DNA of 9,623 bases, taken from NCBI GenBank assembly GCA_964343345.1, contig CAYFJE010000040.1, positions 1 to 9,623 on the forward strand, written 5' to 3'. Position numbers and translations under genes: made by a program. Position 1 is the stretch's first letter; every line of letters begins with the position of its first letter. Below the pieces are notes generated by a model that did no database searches, had not been told where the DNA came from, and saw only the letters and a list, made by a program, of their open reading frames with translations. Source of the stretch: UBA6624 sp964343345 [NCBI: uncultured bacterium] (GTDB taxonomy: Bacteria; UBP7; UBA6624). This document shows positions 7,201 through 9,623 of the stretch, in pieces.

Positions 7201-7776
7201 CAACAAGTCTTCTGCCCTGAAAGCTTCGCGGCTTTTTGGATATTCTTTTACAATTTTTTTCCAAAAAACCTTTGCCCAGTTTTTATCCTTAATACTTCGT
7301 GAAAAAAAATCTGATATCTTGAATAAAACTCTAGGCTTCACATCTTGGTCTTCCAATTCTTGATAAACACTGATCATGAGTAAAAATGCGGCCAAGATTC
7401 TGCCTGCATCCAAATGTTCATCTACAGAAAAAAAGGAAAAAGAAAAATCAAAATCAGAAAAATCGTCATTGATGATTGCCAAATAAGCATCTACACCTAA
7501 GACAGTCCTGAGTTCTTGCAATAATGAATCCTTCACATCGCTAATCTCAAGTCCCTTGATGTTGTTGAGGGATTTGCTTAAGATAGTTTTTTCGTAAGCC
7601 GACCTTCTTTCTCTGTCTTTTAACAAATCCGCACTCCAAATGATTTCACGATATTTCGAATCCCCAGGTCCATAACCTTCATCTTCAATTGATTCGATTA
7701 AGTTAAATCTTGACTTTTCAACATCCATCGAATTTGCAAAAGGGGAGATGTTTAGGCATTTGTAAGGATCGGTCAT
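7180..7776 (-). CDS. Unknown protein with degenerate, HPD-less J-like N-terminal domain
   Basis: A 198-residue cytosolic-looking protein I cannot assign to a named family. Its first about 65 residues follow the layout of a DnaJ J domain: DPYKCLNISPFANSMDVEKS (3-22) resembles the D-Y-x-x-L-x-V-x-x-x-A-s-x-x-E-I-K opening, and KYREIIWSADLLKDRERRSA (41-60) followed by YE resembles the helix III/IV block (F-x-x-I-x-x-A-Y-x-V-L-x-D-x-x-R-R-x-x-Y). The loop that should hold His-Pro-Asp is replaced by EDEGYGPGD (31-39), so Hsp70 stimulation by the standard mechanism is unlikely. A Phe/Ser/Asp-rich stretch (104-120) follows, then a helical end with a TPR-like look (WAKVFWKKIVKEYPKSREAF). ATG at 7776 overlaps the thiE-like stop by 4 bp (ATGA), so it is the last gene of the tsaD cluster. 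The J-like reading is an inference from spacing and residues. Confidence 0.8.
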   Translation of the reverse strand: MTDPYKCLNISPFANSMDVEKSRFNLIESIEDEGYGPGDSKYREIIWSADLLKDRERRSAYEKTILSKSLNNIKGLEISDVKDSLLQELRTVLGVDAYLAIINDDFSDFDFSFSFFSVDEHLDAGRILAAFLLMISVYQELEDQDVKPRVLFKISDFFSRSIKDKNWAKVFWKKIVKEYPKSREAFRAEDLLSDSKNF

Positions 7777-8426
7777 GGTGTGAAGGAATGAATTCTATGT
7801 CTTTTTTTAAAATCCTGAATCAGTTCCCGTAATTTTATGAAAGATGTTACTGGATTTGTGGTTTTGAGAATTCCTGAAGAAATTGCAATTCGAAAATTTT
7901 TTAAAGGATGCTTTTCTAAAAAAAACCATAAATTCTTTACATTAATCCCTCCTACAAGGAAAGTTGGAATCGTTGATTCTTGAGCTATTTTTTCTATAAT
8001 CGACCAATCCGTAAGAAAGGCATCTCTTTTTGTTCTGCTTGAAAAAACAGAACCAACACCAATTGCATCAGCCCCGTTTTCTATTGCTGAAAGTAATTGC
8101 GTTTTTGTCTTTACAGTTTTTCCAATAATTTTATTTTTGTCAAAATTCAAATTTTTTTTGATGTCGTTTACCGGCATATCGGTTTCTCCAACCCACACAC
8201 CATCAACAAAATTCATCAAATCGACATGGTTGTTTATTAGAACAATTGGAATGATCTGCTTTAGTGTTTTTAAATCTTCTACAATTTCTTGCTTGTTCTG
8301 TCTCTTGTAGGGTCTGTATTCAACACAATGAAGCCCCTCTCTAAAGAGATCTTTTAATAATTTTTTGTTGAGCTCCATTTCCCCGGGCCATATTAAAAGG
8401 ATTTCTGGAAGTTTTTTTGATGTCAT
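7773..8426 (-). CDS. Thiamine-phosphate synthase family protein (ThiE/TenI-like), divergent
   Basis: A 217-residue TIM-barrel protein of the ThiE/TenI family. ThiE joins HMP-PP and HET-P to give thiamine phosphate. Family blocks in order: IPIVLINNHVDLM (59-71), VDGVWVGETDMP (74-85), GADAIGVGSVFSSRTKRDA (118-136) and IPTFLVGGINVKN (153-165), then ISSGIL (182-187). Compared from memory with B. subtilis ThiE, several active-site positions hold (Arg38, Asn65, Asp83, Thr132, Lys133), but the first Mg-binding Asp of the N-D pair is Asn66, the G-V-S-A-H-T strand reads GKTVKT (102-107), and Q-F-R-E-K reads EYRPYK. It may be an active divergent ThiE or a TenI-like relative, so I give no symbol. It overlaps tsaD by ATGA (8423-8426) and the next gene by ATGA (7773-7776). 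No other thiamine gene is in the window and I see no riboswitch. Confidence 0.87.
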   Translation of the reverse strand: MTSKKLPEILLIWPGEMELNKKLLKDLFREGLHCVEYRPYKRQNKQEIVEDLKTLKQIIPIVLINNHVDLMNFVDGVWVGETDMPVNDIKKNLNFDKNKIIGKTVKTKTQLLSAIENGADAIGVGSVFSSRTKRDAFLTDWSIIEKIAQESTIPTFLVGGINVKNLWFFLEKHPLKNFRIAISSGILKTTNPVTSFIKLRELIQDFKKRHRIHSFTP

Positions 8427-9427
8427 GGTGACATTGTGAATCTTGGAAACACCTTTGTCAATCTGCTTGGAGCAATTTCTCCTGAATACATCCTCTCTGC
8501 GACAATGGCGGGCATAACCCCATTGTCTGTTGAAAGCTTGAGTGGCGGAACAACAAAATCAACAGAGTGTTTTTCCGCAAGATGTTCAAAGTTTCTTCTT
8601 AGTTTTTTGTTTGCGGAAACTCCCCCTACCAAGCCTAAACTTTTGTATTTTTTTTGCTTTAGTTTCTTTTCTGTTTGTTGTATCAGGTGTTGAAAAACGG
8701 TATGTTGGAAACCTGCACAAAAGTCACTTAAGTTCAAATCCTTTTCTTCTTGAATTCTCTTCCTGGCTTCTGTTTTGAGCCCTGAAAAAGAAAAGCCGAC
8801 TCTTCCTCTCATCGGTATTGTGAATTGGTAGATTCTTGGATTTTGAGCAATGCTTGCATGCTGCTCTATCTCTGGTCCTCCCGGAAATCCTAAATTAAGC
8901 ATTTTTGCAACCTTGTCAAAAGCCTCTCCAGCAGAGTCGTCCCGTGTGTTGAAAAGTCGTTCAAATTGTTGTGGGTAATTCCAATTCAACAGCATAGTAT
9001 GCCCCCCGCTAGCCAGTAGAACCAATGATGGAAACGATGGTTTTTTCTTGGAGAAAAAAAGTGTAAAAATATGTCCTTCTAAATGATTGATTCCGTAAAC
9101 GGGAATTTTTAGAGACTCTGCAAGCCCCGCTGCCCAAGAGGCCCCCACTGCAAGAGCGCCGATTAAACCTGGACCGGATGTTACACCTATGGAATTGATT
9201 TTTTTTAAACTGACACCAGCCTCCTTTAGGCAGTTTTGGAAAAGAAAATCTATTTGTTCAAGATGTTCTTTAGCTGCAACCTGTGGAACAATTCCTTTTG
9301 TTTTGCTATGAATTATTTGGGATTTTTTTTGAAAAGATACTATCTCGCCATCGCAAAGTAAAGCCAATGCTGTATCATCACAGGAGGTTTCAATCCCGAG
9401 GGTGTATGTTTTCTTAACACCCAGCAC
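8423..9427 (-). CDS. tsaD: tRNA N6-adenosine threonylcarbamoyltransferase TsaD
   Basis: A 334-residue cytosolic enzyme that transfers threonylcarbamoyl from threonylcarbamoyl-AMP to A37 of ANN-decoding tRNAs, working with TsaB and TsaE (TsaC makes the intermediate). Signatures are complete: LGIETSCDDTALALL (10-24) of the ASKHA ATPase-like fold, HSKTKGIVPQVAAKEH (40-55), TSGPGLIGALAVG (83-95), the metal-binding HLEGH (His115, His119), SGGHTMLL, DDSAGEAFDKVAKMLNLGFP (163-182), LVGGVSANKKLR (266-277) and STDNGVM with metal ligand Asp301. Length is typical (330-350). The start is GTG at 9427; no ATG is available in this frame upstream before the frame closes, and the conserved N-terminus begins only a few residues later. 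It overlaps the preceding gene by 14 bp and the thiE-like gene by 4 bp. Nothing looks broken. Confidence 0.98.
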   Translation of the reverse strand: MLGVKKTYTLGIETSCDDTALALLCDGEIVSFQKKSQIIHSKTKGIVPQVAAKEHLEQIDFLFQNCLKEAGVSLKKINSIGVTSGPGLIGALAVGASWAAGLAESLKIPVYGINHLEGHIFTLFFSKKKPSFPSLVLLASGGHTMLLNWNYPQQFERLFNTRDDSAGEAFDKVAKMLNLGFPGGPEIEQHASIAQNPRIYQFTIPMRGRVGFSFSGLKTEARKRIQEEKDLNLSDFCAGFQHTVFQHLIQQTEKKLKQKKYKSLGLVGGVSANKKLRRNFEHLAEKHSVDFVVPPLKLSTDNGVMPAIVAERMYSGEIAPSRLTKVFPRFTMSP

Positions 9428-9623
9428 TTCGTTTAGACCATAAGAAATCCCAAGAGTCTTGTAGTTGTTTTTTTTGTATTTCTTTTGTGGAAATGTGGGA
9501 AACTCTTTTCAATTCAAGCTTTGGCCTCGCTTCGAGTTCGAAGAAGATGTAGTCTTTCATGAGTTTCCCAACCTGCTTTGCAAACCATCCCGATATAGCT
9601 TCAACAACCTCTCCAGCAGTACC
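9414..9623 (-). CDS. Unidentified protein, C-terminal 69 residues only
   Basis: An open reading frame runs in from the right edge on the minus strand and stops with TAA at 9414-9416. It gives 69 residues, starting GTAGEVVEAISGWFAKQVGK and ending FLWSKRSAGC; the start lies outside the window. The visible part is amphipathic, rich in Lys and Glu, with a possible helix in GEVVEAISGWFAKQVGKLMK, a charged FFELEARPKLELKRV segment and a basic tail. I do not recognise the family. It is probably real: the frame is open throughout, it lies in the same orientation directly upstream of tsaD, and it overlaps the tsaD GTG by 14 bp as other neighbours here do. It is probably the preceding gene of the tsaD cluster. 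Confidence 0.6.
   Translation of the reverse strand, partial: GTAGEVVEAISGWFAKQVGKLMKDYIFFELEARPKLELKRVSHISTKEIQKKQLQDSWDFLWSKRSAGC

Noticed and set aside
7418-7465. A-rich low-complexity stretch as a possible regulatory or repeat element
   Set aside because: It encodes the Phe/Ser/Asp-rich segment of the J-like protein in frame; no repeat unit is visible.
7773-8434. Possible TPP riboswitch or thiamine regulatory element before the thiE-like gene
   Set aside because: The gene starts inside the end of tsaD with a 4-bp overlap, leaving no leader, and I saw no THI-box-like conserved segments there.
8423-9427. Frameshift or split in tsaD suggested by the GTG start and homopolymer runs
   Set aside because: All conserved TsaD motifs lie in one frame at normal spacing and the length is typical.
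1-9623. Phage, defence or mobile-element cassette
   Set aside because: No integrase, transposase, toxin-antitoxin pair, nuclease module, direct-repeat array or tRNA-end attachment site is visible; the recognised genes are metabolic, tRNA-modification, envelope and transport genes.

Overview
This is a very gene-dense, clearly AT-rich bacterial segment. Seven complete protein genes and two partial ones fill nearly all of it. The only bases outside a called gene are a 26-bp divergent gap (6749-6774) and a 6-bp gap (4609-4614). No stretch of 300 bases lacks a gene, and I see no tRNA, rRNA, CRISPR array, transposase or attachment site. A putative lipoprotein M48 protease and a ComEA-like domain suggest a Gram-negative (diderm) bacterium. 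The compact layout, overlapping ends and weak or absent Shine-Dalgarno sequences suggest a streamlined genome. I cannot name the lineage from sequence alone.

Layout, left to right. (1) The 3' end of a plus-strand GT-B glycosyltransferase (to 410) converges on (2) a four-gene minus-strand cluster read from 6748 down to 402: an M48 metalloprotease lipoprotein with a ComEA-type helix-hairpin-helix domain, a small class I SAM methyltransferase, pyruvate phosphate dikinase (ppdK) and an NhaC-family Na+/H+ antiporter. Each of these genes overlaps or nearly abuts the next. (3) A single plus-strand VOC (glyoxalase-fold) gene, 6775-7200, shares a 26-bp divergent promoter gap with the protease gene and converges with a 21-bp overlap on (4) a second minus-strand cluster read from the right edge down to 7180: the tail of an unidentified protein, tsaD (tRNA t6A synthesis), a thiE/tenI-type gene, and a small protein with an HPD-less J-like N-terminus.

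How the genes work together. The right-hand cluster joins universal tRNA modification (TsaD) to a cofactor-type enzyme (ThiE-like) and a possible co-chaperone-like protein through ATGA stop/start overlaps, so translation is probably coupled. The left-hand cluster mixes envelope proteolysis, methylation, PEP/pyruvate interconversion and sodium/proton exchange. PPDK and NhaC overlap by 14 bp and are probably co-expressed, but a shared pathway is not shown. The least ordinary items are the protease-HhH fusion with its unassigned C-terminus, the degenerate J-like protein, and the symmetric -10 region that could drive two almost leaderless divergent transcripts. I found no clear defence, mobile or secondary-metabolite system.
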